A stretch of 64,000 bases of DNA from Chloranthus sessilifolius (taxonomy: Eukaryota; Streptophyta; Magnoliopsida; Chloranthales; Chloranthaceae). Shown here piece by piece: positions 45,791 through 58,183 of the stretch; the first letter of the stretch is position 1, and the number at the start of each line of letters is the position of its first letter. The position numbers and the translations under genes are program-made. The notes beneath the pieces are model-generated. The model did not search any database, was not told the DNA's origin, and saw only the letters and a list, made by a program, of their open reading frames with translations. The DNA lies in NCBI GenBank assembly GCA_021018995.1, contig CM037588.1, positions 93,656,765-93,720,764 on the forward strand, in the 5' to 3' direction.

Positions 45791-47814
45791 TTACAATCAC
45801 AGAGACGTAATTAATGGCATGAATCACATAGCATATACCAGATCATGCAAACAAGAACTGAACTTAACGGATTGAACAACAATGATGTATTGAAGACAAG
45901 TATACAACTGATAGCAGTGACATAAATCAGATATCAATTTCTAGATATGTATCGAGGATGGATGCAATAATATATCAAGATGCTTGTACAAAAACATGCA
46001 AAACATATGCATAAATTCAAATCTTAACTTTCATGACATGACAATATTTTTGCTTAGTAATTCTAGAAAATATCGGTACAAACTACTTGCATCAATAACA
46101 TGAATTTTGAGAAAAATAAGGATTTGACAAGATGTTCTTCCCTACCTTAGTGTGAAAATATCACGGCAAGATCACTCGAATCCAAGGTTAATTCCTTGTC
46201 AAACTCCTTCTCATTCAACCTAATTACACCACACACACACGCTAATGGTTACCGAACCATGTGGGGTCAGAACTGATACACACACAGGCTTCATAGGACG
46301 TAAAAGTCCAAACCTCAGAACAGAGGACACCTCGTCGCAGCGAGCTTACATGTCGCCGCAACGAGCTCTTCAGGTGCCACATAATAATTGTAGCTCGACG
46401 CGGTGAGATTTTCCCCAGGTGAATTGGCCTTGATTTCTCACCGCGGCAAGGCTCCATGTCATTGCGGCAAGCCTGATGAACTCGCCAGGCTTATGCTTCC
46501 TGTTCCTTGCTTGGAAAACTTGCGTAGTATTTGTAAAATCCCACACCTACAGACTTAGTGGAGTCCTACATCACAAGATTCTGCTACGCATTGACTCTAT
46601 CTTATTTAAATAGCATAAGACACGATCTGAAATCGCAAAAATTGAATAATTTGATTTCAAGTTCTTCATGCATTCAATATTCGATGTTTGGAGGCATGCA
46701 TTTCCAGAACTCAGATCAATAGGGTCAAATTGGGGGAAATTGAGTCTCTCATGTTCTTACTGACCATGCATGCACTATTTTCGCAGCATCGGACCTTGGA
46801 GATTCGACCATGGAGCCTCTCGCATGTTCGATTTTCCACAAATTCATGCATGGACCTCAAAATCTTGCGTGAATCGATCCTAATCCTTGAAATTTGAGAC
46901 TTACGAGACAGAAGTTGAAGACTTATCGATGAAGATTCTTTGCATTCAAAGTTTCAAAGCTTCATAGATGATACGTTATGCGGTTCACATGATCACCATC
47001 CATTTCTTCGATCGCAAGGGTTTATATTTTGAGGATTTGTTGTGGAGACCGTGCTAGAGAGGATTTCTTCGCTACATCGGTTGGTTTGAAGCAATCTAAC
47101 GACTGAAAGTTCCTCAAATGGAAGACGAGGTGGAGGCTCTCACTCTCTCAATCAAATTCAAGTCCCATGCATAGCTTATGCATGTGGGATATTACTTATA
47201 ACTTGAGTGTCTGATTCAATGTGGAATCAGCACACACAGTCCGGTGTATGGGTCTATTATGTGGCACACATTTTGGCTTTAAACCATGGGCCAAATTAAT
47301 AATAGGTCCAAGCCATGGGACTTTTAACTAACAGCCAGAACTTTGGCCTGCTAATCTAATGGGTCCTATCCCCTAGACATATAGTTTTATAATGATGAAC
47401 TGGCACACCCTGGGTCATCGGATGCACATCAGTTCGGTGTTTAGTACCAGCATCCGCACTGTGCATATACACTCAAAAATTTCAGGGTGTTACATCAGTA
47501 GAGGAACTCAAGAACAATTACATTTATCAACTTATGCATAGTTTCAAATGACAAGGTTCCAAACAGTTTCACATCAAGACGTAGATTAAATACAAGTTTA
47601 CAAAAGCATTTCATTTTCAAACAGATACGTATTTTCAAAGCTATTTTCATCTCAAAATAGGCATGTCATTTTCATATCAAATGAAATATACAAAGACTTT
47701 TTCTCATGACAAAATGAACTTGAAAATCCCGTGTCTTAAGTCAAGTTTCACAAGGTTCACAGTCGAGTGTGATTTAGATTCGAAGATCGTGTTAGATTCG
47801 CTTACATTTAAATT

Positions 47815-48230
47815 CACCCATAGCGGTCCATAGTTGTACAAATAATCTGCCCATATTAGTCCACCATTGTACAAATATTCCGCCTATAGCGGTCCACAAT
47901 CTTTGTCGAATATTTAACCCATAGTGGTCCACAATTTGCATTAAAATTCTACCCATCACGATCCACATCACTTTATCTGACTTATGTTTTGGCTCACTTA
48001 CATAGATTACAAGTTCGATTCACGGGTGTAATCGTCGTGCTGGTTTGATTCAGGGGTATCCCACTGTGCTGATTCGATTCATGGGTGTAACCGTCGTGCC
48101 GATTCAATTCATGGATATCCTGCTGTGCTGATTCGATTCATGGATATCCCACCATCTCGATTCGAATCATGGGTGTAACCGCCGTGTCGGTTCGACTCAC
48201 AGATATCTCGTTGTGCAGGTTCAATTCACA
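47815..48230. repeat. Two adjoining tandem arrays in LTR F
   Basis: First about five units of roughly 48 bp with CCCATAGCGGTCCACAAT (47815-47970). Then about six units of roughly 38 bp with GATTCATGGGTGTAACCG or GATTCATGGATATCC (48000-48230). With insertion E disregarded they lie about 770-1190 bp from the LTR 3' end. Confidence 0.85.
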
Positions 48231-48239
48231 TACATATTT

Positions 48240-48840
48240 TATATCAAATTAGATTTGATGTTCATATTCATATTCGAGGTCCATAGGATTCAAATTCAAG
48301 GTTCATGGTCAATGTTGAATGGATTCCATTTCGAAGTTCATGTTCAAGTTTTCAAACTGACGTTCAAAGTTCACAAGTCAAGTTTGGATTCAAGGTTGAG
48401 GAGTTCAAAGTTCATGTTCCAAACTCACATTCGAAGTTCATATCAAACGTGTATATTCATAGTCTCAAAGGTTTCAAATTCGAGTGCAATGTTCATATTT
48501 ACATTTACATTCTAAGTTCAATGTTCAAGTTTGTACTTATATTCAAAATTCATATCAAAATTCGTGTTCAAATTCATATTCGAGGTTCAGCTTCACAGTT
48601 CATATGATTCAAAAGTTTCACATCCACATTTTCGATGCAAAGATCACTCTTTCAGTTCTAAGTCCCAACATTCAAAGATTCGATGCGAGATCACTTTTCA
48701 GATCAAAATCCCATTCAATTTCAAAGAGTATGATATCAATTCATTTTCAAAGCTCAAATTCAACAAAAACGTTCAAGGTAGTAAAACTTAGCTCAATTTC
48801 CAAATTCAAACTCTACATTCACATTCAAATAAATCAGAGT
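48240..48840. repeat. TTCA-rich degenerate repeat in LTR F
   Basis: About 600 bp of short strings such as AAGTTCATATTCAAATTC without clear period. Overlapping open frames here are a consequence of the composition, not genes. Confidence 0.75.
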
Positions 48841-49423
48841 CTATGACCTACAAATAAAAATGCAATTAGTTAGTGAAGTTCCCCCACCTCGGTTGCAAAA
48901 TCACACAAGGTCACGCAAAACGGTGTAAAAATCCTCACGGTCATTCCCAAACTTTAACCTACATTATAAAGTATTTGTATGCATTCATGTTAATGACTAG
49001 GCATCATACATGTCGAAGTGTCCTAAATCTTTCTCAAAACTAGGGTGGAAAGGACAACTTCGCATTAACGTTGGATCATTTAAAACTTGTCGCTACTTTC
49101 CCCTAATTTTTTTCCTTTAAAACATTAGATTCATGAATTTGTTAATTCATCAAATTAATAGGCCTCGTTTTCCTCTTTCCAACGCCTCAAGAATTGCACA
49201 ATTCCAAGGTCGAAGCAAGATGTTACGGCCAAAACAGTCGACCCAGTTCAAATAGGAAAGCCAGCTCGAGCGGGATTTAGGCACGCTTGAGCAGAAAGCT
49301 TCAGGTGAGACTATGCTCGAGCAAGATTAAGGCACGCTCAAGTGTGATTCATTGGCATGCACATACCCAGCTTGAGTGGGTTTTCCCATAGCCAAAATAA
49401 GCCTATTTTCCTGCTCGAGCGGG

Positions 49424-50892
49424 TGATCAGTCACATAATTTACCATTTTATCACCCTTAACTTAGTGGTGCTAGGACTTAGTTTGCTACTAACGAGATAT
49501 TGATGTGCAGATATTAAAGATAAGTAGTAAATCAGAGCCTAAATATTAATCATTGTTAAAATGAACTCAAAAAGCAATAAGAAAAATGATTGAGCGAAAA
49601 AGACGATTTGCCGCTACTGAAAGTCAAAAAATCGTAATTTACGATTCTTCTAAAGTGACAAAAAGAAAAGCAGTAAAGTGTAATCCAGAGAATCGTCAAC
49701 TATGAGGAAGCCTACTGAAAATAGAAAATTGTAATTAACGATTTTCCAGAGAAGAAGCTATGAAAGAAAAAATCGTTATTTACGATTTCCTAAGAATAGA
49801 AGCTTTCCTACTATTGTTGTTGTTACTGATCATGTGAGAACTATCACCGCCATATCCAGAATTAGAAGACTCCTGCAATTAGAAGTCTGATGAATCACGG
49901 ATCTGAGAAGGTTTATAAAGATCTAATCCGAAGGACTCTGCTGCTGCTAGATAAAAAACACTTTAGAAGCACATCAACTAAAGGAAGTAAGGAAAGATAA
50001 AATTAGTAATTAAAGTTATATTAGGATACTTTTGTTTTGAGTAGTTTCTTTTATTAGAACTAGATCTCTATAAACTGACCCGTTATGATCTATAAATAAG
50101 AGGGCTCGGCATAAGAATAATTATCGAAGAATTTCAGCATTAGTTGACGCCTAAGGTTGGATTTTCTTTCGATCAGTAGTGTATACTAGTTAGAGTAGAT
50201 TAAATATCAGAGGTTTCTCAAGAGCAATTGACAACTACAATTGAGTGCTGAAGATTAGTGTAGATATCTGTAATTTCTCACGGGCAATTGACGACTGCGG
50301 CTGAGGGGTGAAGGATATATTTTACTTTGCTTTCTAGATTAGATTTTATTTGCTTTGTGAACATCTCCAAGTTTTAATTTGAATTGACGACTTAGATTAG
50401 AATTTGCCAATTAGTGTAACGGCTTTTACTTTTCCATCTTCAGTTTGCTAGAGTTTGATTGACATCCAAATTTCTGATTAATTGTTGATTAGATTAAATC
50501 TGTGTTGATAGGATTTTAGACTTGATTGACGACCAATGCAAGGAGACTAGAAATATGGTGTAACGATACTGTTTATTTTCATAAATATCCGAAAGCTGAA
50601 GATTGAGATTAACGACCTTAATCTGAAGAAGGAGGATTAGGATTTATTTTTATGCATTTAAGATTAGAAAACCATTTTTTTATTCATATTTCTCCAGTAG
50701 ATTAGGAAATCTTAAAGATAAATAGAAGTTTTCAAAATAAGGATTTAGATAGAAGTTAGAAAAAGGAATTAATAAGATAATGAACTTCCTCGTGGGAACA
50801 ATCCTATGCTATGCTATAATTTCCATTGTGCGCTTGCAATAGGTTAAGACTTGAATTTAATATAATTATAATCCATAATAACAACCAAGTCA
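49424..50892 (+). repeat. 5' LTR of C
   Basis: TGATCAGTCACATAATTTAC to CCAAGTCA. Three palindromic motifs of the AATCGTAATTTACGATT type lie at about 49628-49645, 49728-49745 and 49768-49785. A TATA box lies at 50091-50098. Six or so modules with ATTGACG(A/C)C lie at 50130-50600 in the presumed transcribed leader, several ending GTGTAACG. Confidence 0.93.
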
Positions 50893-50898
50893 AGTTTT

Positions 50899-50916
50899 TA
50901 AGGCCGCTGCCAGGGA
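50899..50916 (+). other. Primer-binding-site-like sequence of C
   Basis: TAAGGCCGCTGCCAGGGA, at the position of the A1/A2 sites and a decayed version of a TGGCGCCG-type site. Confidence 0.55.
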
Positions 50917-51178
50917 AGCGGATTTATCTAATTTTTTCAAATTTTTATCTAATATTTTTATCCTTTTAGAAACTAATATTTATCTTTCTCTTTTATATTT
51001 CTTTATATTTTTATTTTCTTTGATCACTTATTAAATCTTTTGCAGGTTTATTCAGAGCAGTGAATTACGAGTCCCCAACTTCTCCTGATTACAGAAACCA
51101 GAGACTTAGATTTGTCTTCTCTCCCTTGTCTTCTAAAATAAAAATTATATAAATATTAAATACAAAAAGATTTACTTT

Positions 51179-52440
51179 ATGGGGTATGCGCATTATACCC
51201 GGTCTAGAAGACTAGACTCTTTCGAATACGAACCAGAAATTGAGCGGACTTTCTTACGCAGACTCGCATTACACCGATCCTCTACAAGAAACTCACAACC
51301 CATGGCCGACGAACTTTCAATCAAAGTGCATTTAAGCCCAATAGCTTTGACAGAGCCATCGTGTATAGTTATACAAGAGGTGGCTGAAGGTCAAAACTAT
51401 TACATCAAGCTCCACATACTCCAAACTCTACCAACTTTTCATGGGCTTGATAGAGAAGATCCCTACCAGCACTTAAGGGACTTCATAGAAATCTTCACAA
51501 TGCTACAGACTACGACCATTAAAGAACCTATAAGACTGTGTCTGTTTCCTTTCTCTCTTAAGGATAGGGTGAAGGCATGGTTAGTCTCACTACCTGCCAG
51601 GAGTATTACTACTTAGGAAAACTTGCAGCCCAAATTCCTAGCTGAATACTTTCCAATTGGTAGAACAAACCAAATTCGGTAAGCGATTCAAGGCTTTAGG
51701 CAAAGACCTGGAGAATTATTTCATGAGAGCTGGCAACGGATGAAGGATTTGCTATGAAAATGCCCTCATCACAAGGTGCCTAACTGGTCTATAGCACAAA
51801 GTTTTTACTAGGGAATGACTGAGACTAACTAGTCTACAGTCGATGCCGTAAGCGAAGGAGCCTTCATGGCTCGAAATGGCCAGCAGACCTGGAATTTATT
51901 TGAGAAACTGGCTAATACTTCAAAGCAAAAATAGGCTTTGTCGCAGACTAACCCAGAGATTGCTCGTCATACCCTGCTTACAAGAGGAGGGGTTTATGAG
52001 ATTAATAAAGAAAAAGTGAAAACTGAGAATGACATAAGTGCAAAAGTTTTAGCTCTTGAGCAGCAAATTATTGCACTCATGAATTCCAACCCAAATACTC
52101 TGGATAGGCCTACTACAAACCCTTAAATTTGTCAGACTCACACATATACGGAGAACCCTGTTGTGCCACAATATCAGGAAGTGGTGGAAACGGGGTAAGC
52201 AATGGCCTTTTAGAGGGGAGACTATGGGAACACATACAACCCAATATGAAGGAATCACCTGGGATTTTATTACGGTTCCACTGCTGGAGCACAACCAACA
52301 CCAACAGCTGCGCTGCCCCGATTACCCTAGACCCATGTTTTCAACCAAAGACCCCAATTACAGGCAGCACAACCCAAAATTGGACCATTGAGCAATATGT
52401 CTGATGCTACGATTGTTCAAATGCAATTTAAAAACTCTCA
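51179..52440 (+). pseudogene. gag: C gag (Athila-type), decayed
   Basis: The longest intact gag frame of the group runs from ATG 51179 to a stop at 51614, with AHYTRSRRLD at the N-terminus, QNYYIKLHILQTLPTFHGLD (about 51391-51450), REDPYQHLRDFIE and LCLFPFSLKDRVKAWLVSLP (about 51536-51595). Beyond the stop come AEYFPIGRTNQI (about 51630), HESWQRMKDL (about 51722) and LTRGGVYEINKEKVKTENDI (about 51979-52038). It decays after the CPDYPRPMF region (about 52310). Relative to Athila gag the arrangement is ordinary; what is unusual is the missing pol. Confidence 0.88.
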
Positions 52441-52956
52441 TGGATTATCATGCTGCCGACTCATCGGCAGCATCATGTGTAAATTATATAAACTATTTCA
52501 TTTTCATTTTTTATCATTTTTCTTTTAGGTATCATAATACGACCTGTTTCACTTAACGATAGATCGTAAATTGTACCTATTATATAATATAAGTGGTCAA
52601 TCGATGATTTACGATTGTTCGTAGTTTAAAATGCAGCGATTGCGATTTTTTTTTTTTTAAACCCATAATCGACTTACGACTCTAGGTTAAAATTCAGTAA
52701 TGATTGGCTTAGCAAGTCATCAGTGAAGACGGGACCTACATATTCATGAAAAGAATATGTCCCCATTTTCAAAAAACCAGCCAAATTCTCCTCCTACCTT
52801 TCCTCTCTTTTTCAAATCATCCATAAGCAGAACCATTCTTCCCCCTAATCTAACCGTTTATCTTCTTACAACCCCTTATTCCTGCAGTTTAAATATGAAG
52901 ATCCCTACGCAAGATCTATTTTACCATTACAAATTAGGGTTTCAATCTTTAAAAAG
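52441..52956 (+). other. C gag-ORF2 spacer
   Basis: Non-coding. Contains several TCGTAA/TTACGA strings (about 52565-52610, 52670-52685) and an ORF2 leader with AAATTAGGGTTT, comparable to the spacer in A1 and A2. Less similar to these than the genes are. Confidence 0.65.
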
Positions 52957-53050
52957 GTAAGGGATGATTTCAATCGTTAAATGGAAGAATTTCTGCAAGA
53001 GATTTATGGACTTTAAACTTGATTACTAATGTCGACTTTAATCTTTGCAG
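52957..53050 (+). other. Candidate intron in the ORF2 leader of C
   Basis: Donor AAAAG|GTAAGG and acceptor AATCTTTGCAG|AA, 94 bp. The predicted ORF2 start follows at 53067. Third independent copy of the arrangement seen at 17995 and 26437. Confidence 0.58.
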
Positions 53051-53066
53051 AAAAACGAGTGGAGGA

Positions 53067-56000
53067 ATGATGAACAAAATGAGCAAAAGATAGAGAGAAG
53101 AAGAGGAAGAAGATGAAGGTAATACCTCCAATAATATCTCAATTATTCAACGTATTATACAGTCTGTGTTAAGACCTGAAAAGTACCACTTTTCACCCCT
53201 TAACTTAATCTCTGTTAGACCCTTAATCATTTAATAAACGTGTTTTAAGTTTATTCTATAGGTAATAAGCAGCTGCTGCAATTAAACCCCTAACCATGCC
53301 AACAAGCCTACTGCTGACCCAGAAGCCCCTCAGAAATGTGAAGGTAGAACTCAGATAGAGAATTGGCTGCAGCAGAGGCACAGCAAAGCAGAAACAAATC
53401 AAGAAGAATGCCTCGTGCAAATGTCGCAGGGCTCAATTGAACCAGAAAATGCATCACGCAATTGTCACGGGCTTCTGAAGGGAGCACCCCAACTGGTCGT
53501 GCAGTCTTCGCGTCGTTCGCGCGTAGATGGATGTCAGCAGGGAGTAAAAAAAAAATACTTCGCACGGTTCTTGCGAGGCTCAGTCTTAAGTGCTAGCGAA
53601 GCACTCGCGCAATCTCGTGCAGCTCAAGAGATGAGTTTTCAACCTTCGCGTGATTCACTAAATAGAGAGAGCTCTAGGCATTCCAGCGCGCGGCTGTCGC
53701 ACAGTGGCCGCAGGACACATACTTTAAAGGAACTGCTCGCGCGATCAAGAAGCCCATGTACATTGTTTTCTTCGCGAGGATAGCCGCAGGATTCATCAAA
53801 GAACGAACTGTGCGCACCATTCTCGTGCCATTCAAATGGAAATACCAATCCCGCGATGACCAAAGCATTCTGCAAGACCTTCAAGTCAAAGCAACCCCAC
53901 GACGCCAATTCCACCACATGGCAAGATCTGCAAATCTTTTCTACTCAGTGAGGATCAGGTTCTAAACTTCTCCCCACTTCTGTAGGGGCAATCTGGGAAC
54001 TTCCAGCAATTAGGGCACGCACTCCAATGCTCCAATATTTGTGCGCATGCCCCGAGGCATCCAAGGGACAAGAATGAGCCGTAATTGCATTGATGAAATT
54101 AGGGTTTTCCTAACCCTAATTCACAAAGAACCGACTGTTATATAAGCCTAAGCCTAGCTTAGGTTTAAAGGACTTTTGGTCTTGACTTCTGTGCTTCTTC
54201 TTGAAACCGACTGTAGAATTACAGTAGGCTAAGGTTAAGGTTTAGGAGTTTTTCTTTTTCTTTTTTTTCCTCTCTCCATAGTCCAGCACTTGCTGGCCAT
54301 GCCTTTTATATAATTATATGGTATAGTTTTTAATGGAGCTTTTATAATAGGATTTATTGCATGTATGGGATGGTGTTTTTATTATGAGTTGTTCTGTACA
54401 AGGCTGTTGCCTTGAGATCCTCCATTGCTAAGTTGTATTGTAAGCAATGGAGGATTGCTTTTAAGGTCTTATTTAGATCTAAGTGACCTGTGTGTCCAGG
54501 TTAGGCACATTGCAGGCCTTCCTCCACCATAGGATCCACTAAATCTGAATCCCCATGGGAGCTTGAGCTGGTAGCCTTGTGAACATGGTGGTGGCAACAA
54601 TGTTCTTGTTCTGTCTTAGACCTCTGTGAGGAGGATAGCCTCTGTGGATAGTCTGTGACCATTCAAGTTGACAGATTATAGCCCTAGGGTAAGGCCAATC
54701 CATAGATCTAAAGCAGATTCTTCTTCTCTGCACTTCTGCTTGTAGCCTTGTGAGAGATTGTGCAGAGACAGAGTCCCCTATATTTGTATAGACCCACCAT
54801 CAGATTGCAGATCTGATCTGGCTATAGAGATTGTAGGCTTGTGGCTAGATCACTGCTGTCTTTCTAAAGCAGTTAACAACCAAGCTTAAAAGCTAGTACT
54901 CAAACTCTTGCTGGTCCTGTGTGTCCAGGCTCGTGCATTTTGTAAGCCTAGCCCCACACATAGAACTTTAGAGGTTGAAGTTCTTATGGATTCCTGAGCT
55001 TGTAGCCTGGATGAAGTAGTGCCTACAATGATAATCTTGTTTTGACCCATCTCTGGATTGTGGTTCTCCTATTGGATAGTCTGTGACCATTTAAGTGGAC
55101 AGGTTATAACCATAAGAGATTGGATCCTGGCATAGTGATGAGTTGGATCATTTCTCCTCTTTGGTGATAATGTAGCCATTGGACAGGACTTCTATAGCAA
55201 CAGATCTGAGTCTGAGTTATAAGACCCATCAGATCTGTACCTAATAACATACTTCTCACCCTTTTATATTTATTTCCTCACACTCCATCCTCTTTCTTAA
55301 CCCTTTCTATATTTTAGACATTAAGTTACCTTAGGATTTAGATTTTAGTGACCTTAAATCCCCTTCCATTTAGGATTGCCAGATCTGTAGTCAGATCTGG
55401 AGAGCCTACTAAAGATAGCTCCCTTGGAGCTTTAGATCAACTTTCCCTGTGGGACAAACTCTTACTTATCAAAACTTGCTACAACAGGCCCTGTATCTTG
55501 CAGGACTGTGTATTTTTAGGCTTGCTGCTCTATAGTTTTCACTCCACCTTTCATTCATTTTCATTCACCCCATTCTTATCACTGTCTCCAATAAAGTCAG
55601 TAGCAAGCACTTAAAATACCTCAATAGTCTGCTGCCTTAAAGGCTAAATTAAAAGCAATAGACAATCCTCAAAAGAATACTAAGTCTTTAGGGGTAGTTA
55701 TCTTAGAAGGTCCCTCAGACACGACAGAGAAAAATCCTGTGTCTACCCCAAAAAAGGGAACCAAAGGCAAGAAGCCAGCATCCTCTTTATCGCCAGTAGA
55801 CAAACTCCCCACTGCAACAAAGCATCATATTGAGGGAGCTGAGGTTACAATGGATGTGGAAGCCTTGGAGAAACTAGAGATGGATGGGGAGGCAATGAAA
55901 TATTTTAAGGATGTCGGGCTCAATTATTTCCTAGAGCCAGGAGTCACACCAGTCTATCCTAGATTGGTGCGACTCTTTTATAAAAATTTGACAAAAACAC

Positions 56001-58183
56001 CCTTGGGTCATCCTTAATTATCTCCACCAGTATAGATGGCATCCCTATAGAAATAAAAAAGGAGATAATTGCCTAGGTAATGCGTGCTCCTTTGGAAATA
56101 CCACAAGTATCACATGATAACCCAAAGGCCAATCTGTTGAGAATGCCACCCGAGACCCCTCCCCTGTTTCATTGATATGGCAATAGAATTATTAGGAAAA
56201 CCCCCACAGGATAAGTCCTTTTTCCTTAGAAAAGATTTGGAAGCGAGGAGTTTGACCCTTCACTTCTTTGATATGTTGATACATAAGACCATTCACCCAC
56301 CGGGCATGGAACTTAGAGAAGAACACTCTTTGCAAAAGCACTGTACCTTATGGAAAATGCTATTGGTTCAATGTACCCTCATATCTTCTTGAAGTCATCA
56401 TGACCGTAAGGGACAAATTAGGTCAATAAAAATACCAAACGAATAAGCTGACCTTACCATTTGGAGGTCTTATAACCAATCTACTAATGAACATGGGATA
56501 TAGTGTCAACCCCACTGAGAAAACCTTACCAAGACCAGAGGATGGCTTAACAGTCCAGTCTTATAGGAGAACTTTAAATGTTGTAAATAAAAAGAAAATA
56601 CTACTAGCCCCTCGGATAAAACAAACACCCTCTGTCCCAATACACATCAATTTCCAAAGAAAGAGAAGAAAATGTCATAGAGCATACAGTTGGAACAGTG
56701 ATAATGGAAGATGGTGAGAGTACTTTTACTCCACCCCTTGAAAATGAAAGGAGCAGTTCTCCAACTCATGAAAGAGTATCCATGGAGAGAATACCAATCA
56801 CAAACCAAGCTAGTGTGTGTGACCCTACTCTAGACTCTCCAATAGGGCCTGTTTCGCCCACTTTAAAAGAGGTAACCACATTGCCTGGTACTTTTGGAGC
56901 AGAGCCTCAGAGAGAAAAACAACTTGTTGAGGTGACTACTTTTAACCAAGACACAGAACAGGTAGAATTTGTTATTCCACCAACAATCTCAGATGTTGCA
57001 GGAACCAAACCAGTAAACCCTGATACTACAAAAGAAGAAGAAATTCTGGCACCAGAAGAAAATACATACAATTCCAACCCCTATGTTGCAAACTATAGGA
57101 GCAAGCCAGGAAATCGTAGTTCCATCCTTGGTGGATTCTAGGGTCACCACCACAGTAACAATATCCCAAATTGCAGAGCCAAAGCTACATATAGAAGCCA
57201 CAAGAGAGAGCTTCAACGCACTCTTACATCAGGCAATGAAAGTTCCAAATCTCACTTCCCCAGTCCTAATAACTGAACAAAGAGACTAAAAGAAGTAGAA
57301 CAATGGTAAATTTCAAATGCCCAACTACCAGATGTCGTAAAAAGAATGATGGATGAAATCTAAATATTGAGAAATAGAATACGAGACAACATGCCTACTG
57401 CGCAGGAAAAGCAAGAGATGATTGCAAACATTAAACAGAAGGCAATAAAAGAATATCGGGTACATTGGGTAACTGAAAAAAACAAGAGGATACAAGAAGA
57501 AACTACAGTCCTCAGAAACCAAGTAGCACATGCATAGGACGAAAATAGGTTACTGAAGGACAATCATCAAGAGTGGGAAAGAAAAGAAAGAGCATACCAA
57601 GATAAAACTCTTCAGCTAACCAAGCAAGTGACAGAATTCATTGGCAACCCCGATGCTTGGGAAACAGTAAGAGAAAAAGCCCATCAAATATGAATAGACC
57701 CTGAACAAATTATGGAAAGAGAAGACTCACGAACTCACAATAGCTCAAGGGAAATTACTTAAACTACAAGAAGAAGAGGAGTCCCTGATGCTCATGTGTG
57801 TTGAGTGAAAGGAAAAAAATGAGTCCCTCATCAAAAATTACTGGGCCACTGTATAAACAAAAAAAACTATTTCTGATAAGTTGAGGGTGGAAAATGATGC
57901 CAAGTACGCTATAATTCGTCAACTTCAGCACGAACAGGCCATGCTAAAAGCAGAATTGAAGGCCTTGAAAGCAGCATATGAGCCAGAGGAAACAAAAAAG
58001 GAAAAAATAGGAGCACCACCTGAGGAGGAAGTGGAGCTTGAACATGAAAACGATTCTGACTATGGCACTGCAGAAATCTCTAACTCTGATGAAGACTGCA
58101 ATAACAACCTGGTTGCTCTAACAACTCCACCACATTTACTTTCAAAATCAATTGTCCCATATCCTATATCACCTAGTGAGTAA
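53067..58183 (+). pseudogene. ORF2 of C, interrupted by a solo LTR
   Basis: Homologue of A1 ORF2 from ATG 53067 to the stop at 58181. The charged N-terminus (RREEEEEDEGN) is cut at 53166 by the family D solo LTR and resumes at 55627. Conserved pieces are GLNYFLEPGVTPVYPRLVRL (about 55917-55976), the block with LTLHFFDMLIHKTIHP (about 56250-56297), LLVQCT-like and GGLITNLLMNMGY segments (to about 56505), an acidic Ser/Thr/Pro linker (56700-57280), and a coiled-coil tail with RVENDAKYAIIRQLQHEQAM (57884). It ends in an acidic stretch and PYPISPSE, comparable to PYQPLNLPCE in A1. Stops and frameshifts are present. Confidence 0.78.
53167..55626 (+). repeat. Solo LTR of family D inside C ORF2
   Basis: Starts TGTTAAGACCTGAAAAGTAC and ends CTCAATA, probably from CTCAACA by one C-to-T change. 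Target duplication GTCTG is perfect (53162-53166, 55627-55631). A TATATAA box lies at 54139-54145. Upstream are CG-rich strings such as TTCGCGAGG and CTCGCGCGA (53400-53860); downstream is a tandem duplication of about 429 bp starting at 54492 and 54921 (GTGTCCAGG). It is opposite in orientation to the copy at 1-1834. Confidence 0.93.

Larger units (their letters stand above)
44721..47494 (-). repeat. Solo LTR E (chromovirus type), minus strand
   Basis: On the minus strand TGTAACACCCTGAAATTTTT at 47494 to GGGCTGTCACA at 44721. Flanks TAAGT (44716-44720) and TCAGT (47495-47499) are a target duplication with one change; other LTR copies read CAAGCTCAGT at this place. It contains a TATTTAAATA-type box (about 46602), TCACCGCGGCAAG-type motifs (about 46320-46490), a six-unit array and the acidic mini-frame. 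There is no internal region, so it is a solo LTR. Confidence 0.88.

Noticed and set aside
48213..48846. Overlapping open frames of 86-120 aa
   Set aside because: The stretch is a TTCA-rich degenerate repeat within an LTR; the frames repeat Phe/Lys/Val/His-rich strings without domain features.
53308..53965. Several overlapping frames on both strands (up to 122 aa) in a GC-richer patch
   Set aside because: This is the U3 of the family D LTR, where CG-rich motif repeats reduce stops in all frames; the copy at 1-1834 does not conserve the frames.
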